From positions 186,001-250,000 of the forward strand of contig CAYXVZ010000001.1 in NCBI GenBank assembly GCA_964468345.1: DNA of 64,000 nucleotides. Reading direction: 5' to 3'. The stretch is from DALYLB01 sp964468345 (GTDB taxonomy: Bacteria; Acidobacteriota; Blastocatellia; RBC074). Positions 45,005 through 53,913 of this stretch are shown here, piece by piece. The first letter of the stretch is position 1; each line of letters starts with the position of its first letter. A model generated the notes under the pieces. The model searched no databases. It was not told the DNA's origin and worked only from the letters and a program-made list of their open reading frames with translations. Position numbers and translations under genes: made by a program.

Positions 45005-46088
45005 GCTTCGCGACCTGCGCGTTTGCTTTCTTGCAGGCACGCTCGGCGCGGGCGGAGCAGAACGACAACTGTTTTACTTGACGCGCGCGCTTCAGACATC
45101 CGGTTCGCAGGTTAAGGTGCTGAGCCTCACGCAAGGCGAACTCTGGGAACCAAGATTGCGCGACATCGGCGTCCCCGTCGAATGGGTCGGACAAGAGGCG
45201 GGCCGCATCAAACGGATACAACGAATTGTTTCGGCATTGCGAAAGGACAGGCCTCAAATTCTGCAAAGCCAGCATTTTTATACGAACCTGTATGCGACGG
45301 TTGCCGGCCGTTGGATGGGATGCCTGGACATCGGCGCATTGCGAAGCGATGTGGATAGCGAAGTCCGGTCGCATTCATCAATCCTGGGGCAAGCGAGCTT
45401 GAAACTGCCGCGCCTGCTGGCGGCCAATTCCCGGCGCGCAATCGAAAATGCCCGCCGGTATGGCTTGCCTGAGCAGCGATTAAGATTGCTGCCGAATGTG
45501 ATCGATACGAACCTCTTTCCGATGAAACCGCTGCGCACGGACGGTGTTGTCACTTTGTTGCTTGCTGGTCGACTCTCGGCGGAAAAACGCGTCGATCGTT
45601 TTTTGCGCCTGCTCAGCCGTCTGCGCAAGGAATCGAAGTTCGAGATCCGCGGCATTGTCGCAGGCGACGGTCCTCTGCGATCGGAACTGGAGTCACTCGC
45701 CCTGGAGTTGGGCCTGACGGTTCCCGCCGTCGAATTCACGGGACACATCAATGAAATGGCCACGTTGTATCATCGATCGGATCTGTTGATTTTAACTTCG
45801 GAATTCGAGGGCACGCCCAATGTCATCCTGGAAGCCATGGCCTCGGGGTTGCCGGTCGTGGCGACAGCGGTCGGGGGCGTGCCGGAAATTGTTGTAGAGA
45901 ACAAGACCGGATCGCTGCTCGCCCCGTATGACGAAGACAAAATGTCTGCTATGATAGCCAGGCTTGCTGCCTCGCCTGATCAAAGACGCGTCTTCGGCCT
46001 CGAAGCGCGCAGGATAATTGAAAGCGAATATTCAACGAATCGACTGCCTCTGTATCTGGAGGACCTCTACAGGACCGCTCTGGCATGA
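44997..46088 (+). CDS. Family 4 glycosyltransferase
   Basis: The 363-residue product starts LRDLRVCFLAGTLGAGGAER, where the GGAER loop is the donor site edge of GT4 enzymes. TLLLAGRLSAEKRVDRFLRL, RGIVAGDGPLRSELESLALE, LTVPAVEFTGHINEMATLYH and SDLLILTSEFEGTPNVILEA follow, with the E-x7-E motif (EFEGTPNVILE), then MASGLPVVATAVGGVPEIVV. The start at 44997 overlaps the preceding gene by 8 bases and the next gene by 4, so it is tightly coupled on both sides. Confidence 0.94.
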   Translation: MIELRDLRVCFLAGTLGAGGAERQLFYLTRALQTSGSQVKVLSLTQGELWEPRLRDIGVPVEWVGQEAGRIKRIQRIVSALRKDRPQILQSQHFYTNLYATVAGRWMGCLDIGALRSDVDSEVRSHSSILGQASLKLPRLLAANSRRAIENARRYGLPEQRLRLLPNVIDTNLFPMKPLRTDGVVTLLLAGRLSAEKRVDRFLRLLSRLRKESKFEIRGIVAGDGPLRSELESLALELGLTVPAVEFTGHINEMATLYHRSDLLILTSEFEGTPNVILEAMASGLPVVATAVGGVPEIVVENKTGSLLAPYDEDKMSAMIARLAASPDQRRVFGLEARRIIESEYSTNRLPLYLEDLYRTALA

Positions 46089-47494
46089 ACAACGCTGCTG
46101 TATCCAATTTTCAACGAACCCGTCCCTTATCCGTCGAAGGCGGAATCTTTCAGAATATTCTGCAGAGCACCGCGACTCGCATCACGGTGCTTTTCCTGGC
46201 GCACGCCTTCCTGGCAGTGTTGATGATCCAAAGCAGTGCCATCAGCACTGCCCATGCCTTGCTGACAGTTGCCGCCGGGCTTTGGATCGCCGCGACGTCT
46301 CGAACACCGGAACGCGTCGTGTACGCCATCGCCTACATCACAGGGGCGGAAGTTCTCTGGCGAATGACCAAGGCGATCTTCTTTTACGAGGGCGGAAAGT
46401 ACGCCGTCGTTGCGGTCATTGCGGTCGCCATTCTGCGTTCGGGGCAATTTCGCGGCTTCGCGCTTCCTTTTCTGCTTTTCGCCCTCCTGTTGCCGTCGCT
46501 GGTGATGCCGATGGCCAATGTCAGCTTGGAGGAATTGCGCGGGCAGGCGAGTTTCAACCTCTCCGGCCCGTTCGCGATGATGTTCTGCATCTGGTATTTC
46601 TCGCAGGTCCGACTGCAGGCATCGGCCTTCTATAGGACATTCCTTTTCCTGACCGCGCCGATCGTCGGCGTCGGCACCGTGACGCTGGTCGGCATTTTCA
46701 GCGCCTCCGCGCTGCGATTCGGCAATGAGTCGAACTTTGCAACGAGCGGCGGTTTCGGTCCGAACCAGGTTTCGGCCATTCTCGGGCTCGGCGTGCTGGG
46801 CCTGTTCCTGTACCTGCTTCTCGAACGAAAAAATCCGGTTCTGAAACCGATTCTTTTTGTGACGCTGCTGTTTCTGGCGGCCCAAAGCGCCATCACTTTT
46901 TCGCGCACCGGGCTTTATAACGCGGCCCTCTCTTCGCTGGCGGCAACGCTCTATCTCGTTCGCGACTCCCGCGCCCGCTTCAAACTGATCGGCGTGGTGA
47001 TCATGACTTTTCTGATGGCGAATTTTCTGGTGTTGCCGCTTCTCGATGGATTCACGAGCGGATCGCTGACCAAACGCTTTCAAAGCACCAGCCTGACGGG
47101 CCGCGATGTGCTGATTCGCGCGGACCTGAATATCTGGGCGGATAATCCGATTTTTGGCGTAGGACCGGGCGGCGCGGTTCCCTTGCGCGCTGCGTCTTAT
47201 CGAGAAGCCGCCGCGCACACGGAATTCACGCGCCTCGTTGCCGAGCACGGCGTATTCGGTTTCGCATCGATGATCCTGATGGGATGGATCGCGCTTCGAA
47301 ATTTGCGGCGAGCGCGATCGGCGCAGGCCAAGGCGATCATCATAGCGATCACAATCTGGAGTATCGCATTTATGGCCGTCACCGCCATGCGGCTTGCGGC
47401 CCCCGCGGTTCTCTTTGGCATTGGGTCGATCATACTCATGCTCGAAGACCCAACTCCTCATTTGCAGGAAAGATACCGAGCTATTCGTAACTGA
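46085..47494 (+). CDS. O-antigen ligase / polymerase-like membrane protein (WaaL/Wzy superfamily)
   Basis: The 469-residue product has 11-12 membrane helices with a large loop. Its loop contains the family patch FQSTSLTGRDVLIRADLNIW, ADNPIFGVGPGGAVPLRAAS and YREAAAHTEFTRLVAEHGVF GFA, where the HTEFTRLVAEHG motif carries the conserved His of O-antigen ligases. Also SAITFSRTGLYNAALSSLAA, where S-R-G/T is common. It should join the finished polymer to lipid A-core or extend it. It overlaps the next gene (asnB) by one base. With an ABC exporter in the same locus, the ligase role is more likely than polymerase (inference). Confidence 0.85.
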   Translation: MNNAAVSNFQRTRPLSVEGGIFQNILQSTATRITVLFLAHAFLAVLMIQSSAISTAHALLTVAAGLWIAATSRTPERVVYAIAYITGAEVLWRMTKAIFFYEGGKYAVVAVIAVAILRSGQFRGFALPFLLFALLLPSLVMPMANVSLEELRGQASFNLSGPFAMMFCIWYFSQVRLQASAFYRTFLFLTAPIVGVGTVTLVGIFSASALRFGNESNFATSGGFGPNQVSAILGLGVLGLFLYLLLERKNPVLKPILFVTLLFLAAQSAITFSRTGLYNAALSSLAATLYLVRDSRARFKLIGVVIMTFLMANFLVLPLLDGFTSGSLTKRFQSTSLTGRDVLIRADLNIWADNPIFGVGPGGAVPLRAASYREAAAHTEFTRLVAEHGVFGFASMILMGWIALRNLRRARSAQAKAIIIAITIWSIAFMAVTAMRLAAPAVLFGIGSIILMLEDPTPHLQERYRAIRN

Positions 47495-49422
47495 TGTGCG
47501 GCATTGCCGGGCGATTCCATCCGATCGCTCTTCCAATTGACAAGTCCTGGCACGAGAGAGCAGACCGCCTGCTCAGCCACCGGGGACCGGACGGCAGCGG
47601 GTATTTTTCCGATGCGTGCTGCGAACTGGTCCATCGCCGTCTGGCATTGCTCGATCTTTCTCCCACCGGCCATCAGCCGATGGACAATGAAGATGGTTCC
47701 GTCTGGGCTGTTTTCAATGGGGAGATCTATAACCATCAGGAACTGCGCGCGGAACTCAAAGCCCTGGGCCATCATTTTCGCGGCACCTCCGACACCGAAG
47801 TGCTCGTTCATCTATACGAAGAAGCGGGCGCGAAAATGGTCGAAAAGCTCAGGGGAATGTTCGCCTTTGCCATCTACGATCAGACTCGGAGACAGATCCT
47901 GCTCGCGCGCGACCGATACGGAATCAAACCTCTCTATCACGCTCACATTCGCGATCAATTCATATTCGCCAGTGAAATCAAGGCGATTCTTGCTCTCGAT
48001 GGATTTCGACCGAGCATCGATCGACAGGCCTGTTACGACTATCTGGGAATGAGCATTATTCCGGAGCCGCAAACGGGCTTCGCGGAGATTCGCGCCCTGC
48101 CGGCGGGGAGCCTCTTATTGATCGATGCCCGCGGAAGTCACCTGAGCGAGTATCATAAAATTACAGCCACGCCGGATCGAACGCTCTCTCTGACCGCCTC
48201 CGCCGCGCAGACGTCCCAGGCGTTGCTCGACTCCGTGCGCGCACAGTCGATTGCGGACGTTCCGGTCGCGGCGCTCTTGAGCGGGGGCATCGATTCATCG
48301 CTGGTGGTTGCGGCGTATTGCCAGACCTCCGAAACCGCACCGACGACGTTTAACGCGGCCTTCCCTGATCAGGCCTACGATGAAACGCCGTTCGCCCGCG
48401 CGGTTGCCGATCGGTATCAAACGCAACATCAAACCATTCGGTTGGATGATGGCCGCATCACGCCGGAACTCGTGCAAAAGCTGTTGCTGCATTTCGATCA
48501 GCCCTTCGCGGACTCCAGCCTTCTTCCAACGTATTTCGTTTCACAAGCCATTCGGGATGCGGGAATCATCTGCGCGCTTTCAGGCGACGGCGGCGATGAA
48601 GCTTTCGGCGGCTATGCATGCTTTTGGCGGGCGAATCAATTCGCGCGCATGATGCGGGCTCCGGAACTGGTGCAGACCGCCGCAGTCCGCGCCGGGACTT
48701 ATCTTTCCAGGCACACGCGGGATCTGGGTCGCCAGGTGGCAAAGGCTTTTCAATTGTCGAAAGCCGGACGAGAGGATGTTGCAACGCTGCTGGCGGGGCT
48801 GGCCAGTTATCTCAGCGAAGAGCAGAAACAGGACCTGCTGGCGCCGGAAGCGCGGGGATCCCTGCAAACCGGGGATCGCCATTTTAAAGGCTATGACGCA
48901 CGAGGAGCCGCGAACCTTGAAGAGTTATCGCGGCAAATGACAGAGACGCTTTTCAAAGTCGGCCTGGTATCGGACATGCTGCGCAAGGTCGATATGATGA
49001 GCATGCTCGCGAGCATCGAAATACGCGTTCCTCTGCTCGACGAAGAAGTCGTCGCGTGCGGCCTGCGGCTGGCGCATCAGCATAAGACGGATGGCAAAAA
49101 GGGCAAGCTCTTATTGCGGGAAATCGCTCGCCAGTGGCTTCCCGCGGAAGTCGCCGATCATCGAAAACAGGGCTTCAGCATTCCGCTCGACAAAATGGCG
49201 ACGCCATCATTTCATCAATTCCTGCACGATACATTGCTTTCCCCGACGGCGAAAACGCGCGTGTTTCTGCGGCGGAATCTGATCGAAGACTGGCTCAGGA
49301 AATTCCAGCAGGCACAGGCGGGCGATGCAGCCGGCGAGATCAGCCGCGAAGGCATTTATCAACGGATCGTCATCCTGCTTTCTCTCGAACTCTGGATGAC
49401 GGAGCACAATCTCAACTGGTAG
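47494..49422 (+). CDS. asnB: Glutamine-dependent asparagine synthase-like amidotransferase (second of three)
   Basis: The 642-residue product has N-terminal Cys2 (MCGIAGRFHP), SHRGPDGSGYF, VHRRLALLDLSPTGHQPMDN, VFNGEIYNHQELRAELKALG and GTSDTEVLVHLY. The synthase part has VAALLSGGIDSSLVVAAYCQ, then CALSGDGGDEAFGGYACFWR and IEIRVPLLDEEVVACGL. It is the copy closest to standard AsnB. One base is shared with the ligase stop (TGATG). Its partner genes suggest a sugar-acid amidation in the polymer, as for the other two copies. Confidence 0.93.
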   Translation: MCGIAGRFHPIALPIDKSWHERADRLLSHRGPDGSGYFSDACCELVHRRLALLDLSPTGHQPMDNEDGSVWAVFNGEIYNHQELRAELKALGHHFRGTSDTEVLVHLYEEAGAKMVEKLRGMFAFAIYDQTRRQILLARDRYGIKPLYHAHIRDQFIFASEIKAILALDGFRPSIDRQACYDYLGMSIIPEPQTGFAEIRALPAGSLLLIDARGSHLSEYHKITATPDRTLSLTASAAQTSQALLDSVRAQSIADVPVAALLSGGIDSSLVVAAYCQTSETAPTTFNAAFPDQAYDETPFARAVADRYQTQHQTIRLDDGRITPELVQKLLLHFDQPFADSSLLPTYFVSQAIRDAGIICALSGDGGDEAFGGYACFWRANQFARMMRAPELVQTAAVRAGTYLSRHTRDLGRQVAKAFQLSKAGREDVATLLAGLASYLSEEQKQDLLAPEARGSLQTGDRHFKGYDARGAANLEELSRQMTETLFKVGLVSDMLRKVDMMSMLASIEIRVPLLDEEVVACGLRLAHQHKTDGKKGKLLLREIARQWLPAEVADHRKQGFSIPLDKMATPSFHQFLHDTLLSPTAKTRVFLRRNLIEDWLRKFQQAQAGDAAGEISREGIYQRIVILLSLELWMTEHNLNW

Positions 49423-49423
49423 C

Positions 49424-50476
49424 GTGACACAACAGCCTTTTCCACGATTGTGTTTTGTCGGACCGATGATCGGGCGCAATCCGGGCCAGGTTACGACGCA
49501 GGGAGAAATCATCTCTGAGCGACTCATGCAATTGGGATATCCCGTTCGCCGCGCATCCACTCATCCGAATCGGTACATGCGTCTGTTCGATATCGCTTGG
49601 ACGATCCTGCGAAATCATCGCAACACGGACATTCTGATCGTTCACACCTTCGGCGGGCCGAGCTTTGTGGTGGAAGATATTGCAAGCTGGCTGGGCAAGC
49701 GGCTGGGATTGCGGATCATCATGTTTCTTCACGGCGGCGCGATGCCGGAATTTATGGCCCGCTTTCCGAACTGGACGCGACGCGTGCTCGGTCGCGCTGA
49801 CATTCTGGCCGCGCCTTCGGGTTATCTGGCGCGCGCGGTCGAACCGTATGGCTTCAGGGCCCGCATCATTCCGAACCTGATCAATTTCGCTGCCCTGCCC
49901 TATACGCATCGGCAGCGCTTGCGCCCGCGCCTGTTCTGGATGCGAAGTTTTCATGAGGTCTGGAATCCGCTGATGGCAATTCGCGCCCTCGCACGCATTC
50001 GCAGCCGGGTTCCCGATGCGACATTGATTATGGCGGGGCAAAACAAAGGCCTGCAGGAAGGCGCGCAGAAACTGGCCGCGGATCTGGGTCTGGAGGACGC
50101 GGTACATTTTCCGGGCTTTCTTTCCCTTGAAGGAAAAATCAGCGCCGGGCAGCAATCGGACATTTTTCTCAATACCAACCATATCGACAACATGCCCGTC
50201 GCCGTTGTGGAAGCCGCCGCGATGGGCTTGCCCATCGTCACGACCTGCGTGGGCGGCATCCCCGATCTATTGACCGATGGCGAGTCGGCACTCTTTGTGC
50301 CGGATGACGACGACGAAAAAATGGCGGAAGCCGTCCTCGCCCTGCTCGATGATCCCTCTCTCGCTGGCCGCCTGTCAGAAAACGGCAAGCGCGTCGCCGA
50401 GCGATCTTCATGGGATCAGGTGCGGCTTCAGTGGGAACAGATGTTTACTAGTCTCGGAAAGTCTGGAGAAGTCTAG
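49424..50476 (+). CDS. Family 4 glycosyltransferase
   Basis: The 350-residue product starts with GTG, one base after the asnB stop. It has LCFVGPMIGRNPGQVTTQGE, LRIIMFLHGGAMPEFMARFP, RPRLFWMRSFHEVWNPLMAI and ATLIMAGQNKGLQEGAQKLA. VHFPGFLSLEGKISAGQQSD, NHIDNMPVAVVEAAAMGLPI and VTTCVGGIPDLLTDGESALF follow, with the E-x7-E motif in a shifted form (DNMPVAVVEAAAMG). Its last ten codons (SLGKSGEV stop) lie inside the start of the 10-bp repeat region at 50456, so the C-terminal tail is probably repeat-derived. Confidence 0.9.
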   Translation: MTQQPFPRLCFVGPMIGRNPGQVTTQGEIISERLMQLGYPVRRASTHPNRYMRLFDIAWTILRNHRNTDILIVHTFGGPSFVVEDIASWLGKRLGLRIIMFLHGGAMPEFMARFPNWTRRVLGRADILAAPSGYLARAVEPYGFRARIIPNLINFAALPYTHRQRLRPRLFWMRSFHEVWNPLMAIRALARIRSRVPDATLIMAGQNKGLQEGAQKLAADLGLEDAVHFPGFLSLEGKISAGQQSDIFLNTNHIDNMPVAVVEAAAMGLPIVTTCVGGIPDLLTDGESALFVPDDDDEKMAEAVLALLDDPSLAGRLSENGKRVAERSSWDQVRLQWEQMFTSLGKSGEV

Positions 50477-50608
50477 AGAAGTCACTTGGGCTAATGCCAG
50501 ACTTCTCCAGACTTTTCCCGACTTCTCCAGACTTCTCCAGACTTCTCTAGACTTCTCTAGACTTCTCTAGACTTCTCTAGACTTCTCTAGACTTTTTTAG
50601 ACTTTCTT
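50456..50608. repeat. 10-bp tandem repeat array (ACTTCTCTAG) with inverted copies
   Basis: From 50501 to 50600 ten units of ACTTCTCYAG or close variants stand in exact 10-base register; a broken unit follows to 50608. The reverse complement (AAGTCTGGAGAAGTCTAGAGAA and similar) occupies 50459-50483, so the array can fold back on itself. It begins inside the 3' end of the previous gene and runs to the base before the next asnB ATG. It is too short and regular to be CRISPR and has no spacers. Confidence 0.93.
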
Positions 50609-52501
50609 ATGTGTGGACTTTGCGGAATTGCATTTACGGATCCCTCGCGGCACGGAGATGGGGCAACGCTGTTGCGGATGCGGGATTCGCTGACGCATCG
50701 CGGACCGGACGACGCAGGACATTATTTATCCCCCGGCATCGCGCTCGGCTCGCGGCGACTGGCGATTCAGGATCTGTCGGAGCGCGGGCACATGCCGATG
50801 GCTTCGACCGATGGCCGGTATCACATCGCGTATAACGGCGAGGTGTATAACTTTCAGGCGTTGCGATCCCATCTGGAGGCACGCGGATTTACATTCCGTT
50901 CGCATACCGATACCGAAGTCCTGCTGAATCTCTATATCGACGAAGGGCCGAAGATGCTGGATCGATTGAACGGCATGTTCGCCTTCGCAATCTGGGACGA
51001 TGTCGATCGCAGTCTTTTCCTCGCGCGCGACCGACTGGGCGTCAAGCCCGTTTATTACGCCCAAAACAAACAGGGCCTCTTATTCGCGTCGGAAGAGAAA
51101 GCGCTCTTTGCGGCGGGGTTACCCGCGCAGTTCAATCACGATTGCTGGGAAGAGCTGTTGCTGTTTCGCTATGTCGCGGGCGAGGGAACGCCCTTTGTCG
51201 GCGTCCATCGATTGCTGCCCGGTCATTACCTGACGTGGCGCGCGGGCAACCTGAAGATCACACGATGGTGGCACCTGGCGGAAAAAGCGCAGAATCTCAG
51301 GGAGAGCGCCCAACCGCTGGATGAATGGTATCGCGAAACCTTCGACAGCTCAGTCAATCTGCGAAAAATCAGCGATGTGCCCGTGGGCGTGCTGCTCAGC
51401 GGCGGACTCGATTCGGGCAGCGTGGCAAGTTCGCTGGCCTTGCAGACGGAATCGAAGATCTCGACGTTCACGGTGCGTTTCACAGAAGCGGGCTATGATG
51501 AAGGCCCGCTGGCCAAACAGCTCACGGAACAATACAAGCTCGATTATCACGAACTGAAAATCACGCCCGAGAATCTGATGTCGCAATTGCGCGATGCCGC
51601 CTGGTTCAACGATGAACCGCTCGCGCATGGAAACGATCCGCACATCCTTGCAATCTCGGCATATGCGAAGCCCAAGGTTACGGTATTGTTATCGGGCGAA
51701 GGGGCGGATGAAACGCTCGGCGGGTATGTTCGATACCGGCCGCTGCAATATCCCGGTCTGCTCTCGGCGGCGCAAAGCTTCCGGCCCGCGATCGCTCCCT
51801 TTCTCGAAATGAGCCCGCGCTTGCGCAAACTCCGGCGCTTTCTTTCGCTCGGCTCGATCGATCGATTCATTCTTTTCAATACCTGCGACATGCTGCCGCA
51901 GGAACTCGATATCATGGCGACAGCGAGCGAGTCCCGCTTTACATACCGTGAAAAGGTGCTGTCCGATGCGCGCTCGGTGTATCCCGGCGATCCGATGAGA
52001 CAGGCGATGTATAGCGATATGCAAACCTTTCTCTGTTCCCTGCTCGATCGCAACGACCGAATGACGATGGGCGCGTCGATCGAATGCCGCGTTCCCTTTC
52101 TCGATTATCGACTGGTCGAAGGCCTGGCCGCATCGCCGAGCTCATCACTGCTGTCGCGAAAGGAAAGCAAGCATTTGCTGCGATCGGCCATCGGCAATCG
52201 GTTGCCCGAAGCCATTCGCACGGGCCGGAAATGGGGCTTCGGAGTGCCCTGGGCGCGGTACTTCCGCGAGATTCCGGAATTCCGCGCACTGGTCGAGAAT
52301 CTGCCGACGTCGATGCCGATTCGCGAAGGCGCATTCGACCCGGCCGCCCTTCGCAATGCGATCGCGGAATTTCTCGCCGGAAATGATTCCCGCGCGCCGC
52401 TTATTCGGCAACTGGCAATGATTGCAGTCTGGCACGAAACCTATTTTACCCGGCTGCAGAACGTGCAGTATCGACCGGCACAGGCGCATCAGGCTTCATG
52501 A
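50609..52501 (+). CDS. asnB: Glutamine-dependent asparagine synthase-like amidotransferase (third of three)
   Basis: The 630-residue product has Cys2 (MCGLCGIAFTDP), THRGPDDAGHYL, GSRRLAIQDLSERGHMPM, AYNGEVYNFQALRSHLEARG and SHTDTEVLLNLY. The synthase half has VGVLLSGGLDSGSVASSLAL, LLSGEGADETLGGYVRYRPL, DRNDRMTMGASIECRVPFLD and YRLVEGLA. It begins directly after the 10-bp repeat array; the 20 bases before ATG are T-rich with no Shine-Dalgarno. Its last 4 bases overlap the CapK-like gene (ATGA), and the coupled set 50609-55603 looks like one translational unit. Confidence 0.93.
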   Translation: MCGLCGIAFTDPSRHGDGATLLRMRDSLTHRGPDDAGHYLSPGIALGSRRLAIQDLSERGHMPMASTDGRYHIAYNGEVYNFQALRSHLEARGFTFRSHTDTEVLLNLYIDEGPKMLDRLNGMFAFAIWDDVDRSLFLARDRLGVKPVYYAQNKQGLLFASEEKALFAAGLPAQFNHDCWEELLLFRYVAGEGTPFVGVHRLLPGHYLTWRAGNLKITRWWHLAEKAQNLRESAQPLDEWYRETFDSSVNLRKISDVPVGVLLSGGLDSGSVASSLALQTESKISTFTVRFTEAGYDEGPLAKQLTEQYKLDYHELKITPENLMSQLRDAAWFNDEPLAHGNDPHILAISAYAKPKVTVLLSGEGADETLGGYVRYRPLQYPGLLSAAQSFRPAIAPFLEMSPRLRKLRRFLSLGSIDRFILFNTCDMLPQELDIMATASESRFTYREKVLSDARSVYPGDPMRQAMYSDMQTFLCSLLDRNDRMTMGASIECRVPFLDYRLVEGLAASPSSSLLSRKESKHLLRSAIGNRLPEAIRTGRKWGFGVPWARYFREIPEFRALVENLPTSMPIREGAFDPAALRNAIAEFLAGNDSRAPLIRQLAMIAVWHETYFTRLQNVQYRPAQAHQAS

Positions 52502-53913
52502 ACGAACGTCTGCTCAAGCTTTACCATCGGCTACCGCCATCGGTTCGCGCCCTGCCAGTCGCATTGCGCGGCTATCAGCTTCAGCGTTCGCGTTACGGCG
52601 CAGAAACCGAGCGGCTGGTGGCCGAGGCAATCGAACGCGAATCCTGGTCGGCCGAACGATGGAAGACATGGCAGGAAGAGCGATTGGGCCAGATCCTCAT
52701 TCGCGCCGCCACGCAGGTTCCCTGGTATCGGGAGCAATGGAACGAACGCAGGAGGCGCGGCGATCAGGCTTCATTTGAATCTCTGGATAACTGGCCGATC
52801 CTCGAAAAAGAAACGCTGCGCCGCAATCCCCGAGCATTTGTGGCGGAAGATTGTGACATTCGAAAGATGGTTCACGACCATACCAGCGGCACGTCGGGAA
52901 AATCACTGGATCTCTGGTTCCGCCGTAAAACCGTGCGCGCCTGGTATGCCCTGTTCGAGGCGCGCTGGCGCCGCTGGTACGGCATATCGCTGCATGACCG
53001 ATGGGGCATTCTGGGCGGGCAGTTGATCACGCCGGTGCAGCAGACGCAGCCACCTTTTTGGGTCTGGAATCCGGCGATGAATCAGCTCTATCTTTCTTCC
53101 TATCATCTCGCGCCGGCTTCGATCGGGGCATATCTGGAGGCGATTCGACGATACGGCCTGGTCTATCTTCTCGGATACACATCTTCGCTGTATGCCCTGG
53201 CGCACGCAACGCTTCGTCAAAAAATTCGCGATGTGCGCATGAAAGTGGTGCTGACAAACGCAGAGCCGGTCTTCGATTATCAGCGCGACACCATCGAAGA
53301 AGCGTTCGGGTGCCCGCTGCGCGAAACCTATGGGATGTCGGAAATCGTCGCGGCCGCAAGCGAGTGCGAGCACCGCAAAATGCATCTCTGGCCTGAAGCA
53401 GGATGGATGGAATGTCTGACCTCCAATGGCCCGGCCCGTTTCGGCGAGGCCGGCGACCTCGTCAGCACGGGATTGCAGAACGCGGATATGCCGTTGATTC
53501 GTTATCGCATCGGCGATCGCGCGGCGCTGGCCGATTCCGCGGCTTCGTGCAAATGCGGACGCGCGCTGCCTCAGTTGCAATCGGTCGAAGGCCGCATCGA
53601 CGATGTTTTATTCAGCAAGGACGGCCGCCGCATCGGACGACTCGATCCGGTGTTTAAATCGCAACTTCCCATCCAGGAAGCCCAAATTATTCAGGAGCGC
53701 CTCGATCTGTTGCGCGTTCGCTATGTGCCCGATGGAGATTTCACGGCAAAAGACGGCCAGTCGATCACCGAACGCCTGCAGGCGCGAATGGGCGATATCG
53801 AAGTCGTGCTCGAAGCCGTCGGCGAAATTCCGCGCGGTCCGAGCGGCAAATTCCGCGCGGTGCTCTGCAAGCTGCCGCCGGAACAAATCGCGGAGTTGAA
53901 CCGAGGTCAATGA
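52498..53913 (+). CDS. CapK / phenylacetate-CoA-ligase-like adenylating enzyme
   Basis: The 471-residue product is of the CapK-type AMP-binding group found in capsule loci. It has VPWYREQWNERRRR, DNWPILEKETLRRNP, VHDHTSGTSGKSLDLWFRRK (the phosphate-binding TSGTSGK loop), LVYLLGYTSSLYALAHATLR, ETYGMSEIVAAASECEH and MPLIRYRIGDRA. RIDDVLFSKDGRRIGR and AVGEIPRGPSGKFRAVLC end it with the catalytic-type Lys (GPSGKFRAV). It probably activates an acyl acid as AMP or CoA ester, and the adjacent GNAT enzyme (4-base overlap) may transfer it to an amino sugar or amino acid. That pairing is inference. Confidence 0.85.
   Translation: MNERLLKLYHRLPPSVRALPVALRGYQLQRSRYGAETERLVAEAIERESWSAERWKTWQEERLGQILIRAATQVPWYREQWNERRRRGDQASFESLDNWPILEKETLRRNPRAFVAEDCDIRKMVHDHTSGTSGKSLDLWFRRKTVRAWYALFEARWRRWYGISLHDRWGILGGQLITPVQQTQPPFWVWNPAMNQLYLSSYHLAPASIGAYLEAIRRYGLVYLLGYTSSLYALAHATLRQKIRDVRMKVVLTNAEPVFDYQRDTIEEAFGCPLRETYGMSEIVAAASECEHRKMHLWPEAGWMECLTSNGPARFGEAGDLVSTGLQNADMPLIRYRIGDRAALADSAASCKCGRALPQLQSVEGRIDDVLFSKDGRRIGRLDPVFKSQLPIQEAQIIQERLDLLRVRYVPDGDFTAKDGQSITERLQARMGDIEVVLEAVGEIPRGPSGKFRAVLCKLPPEQIAELNRGQ

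Noticed and set aside
46127..47536. 469-codon minus-strand frame antisense to the O-antigen-ligase-like gene
   Set aside because: Product is highly charged with no motif, as expected for the antisense of hydrophobic codons; the plus-strand membrane protein is clear.
50456..50608. CRISPR array
   Set aside because: Units are 10 bp, contiguous and without spacers; no cas genes are present.
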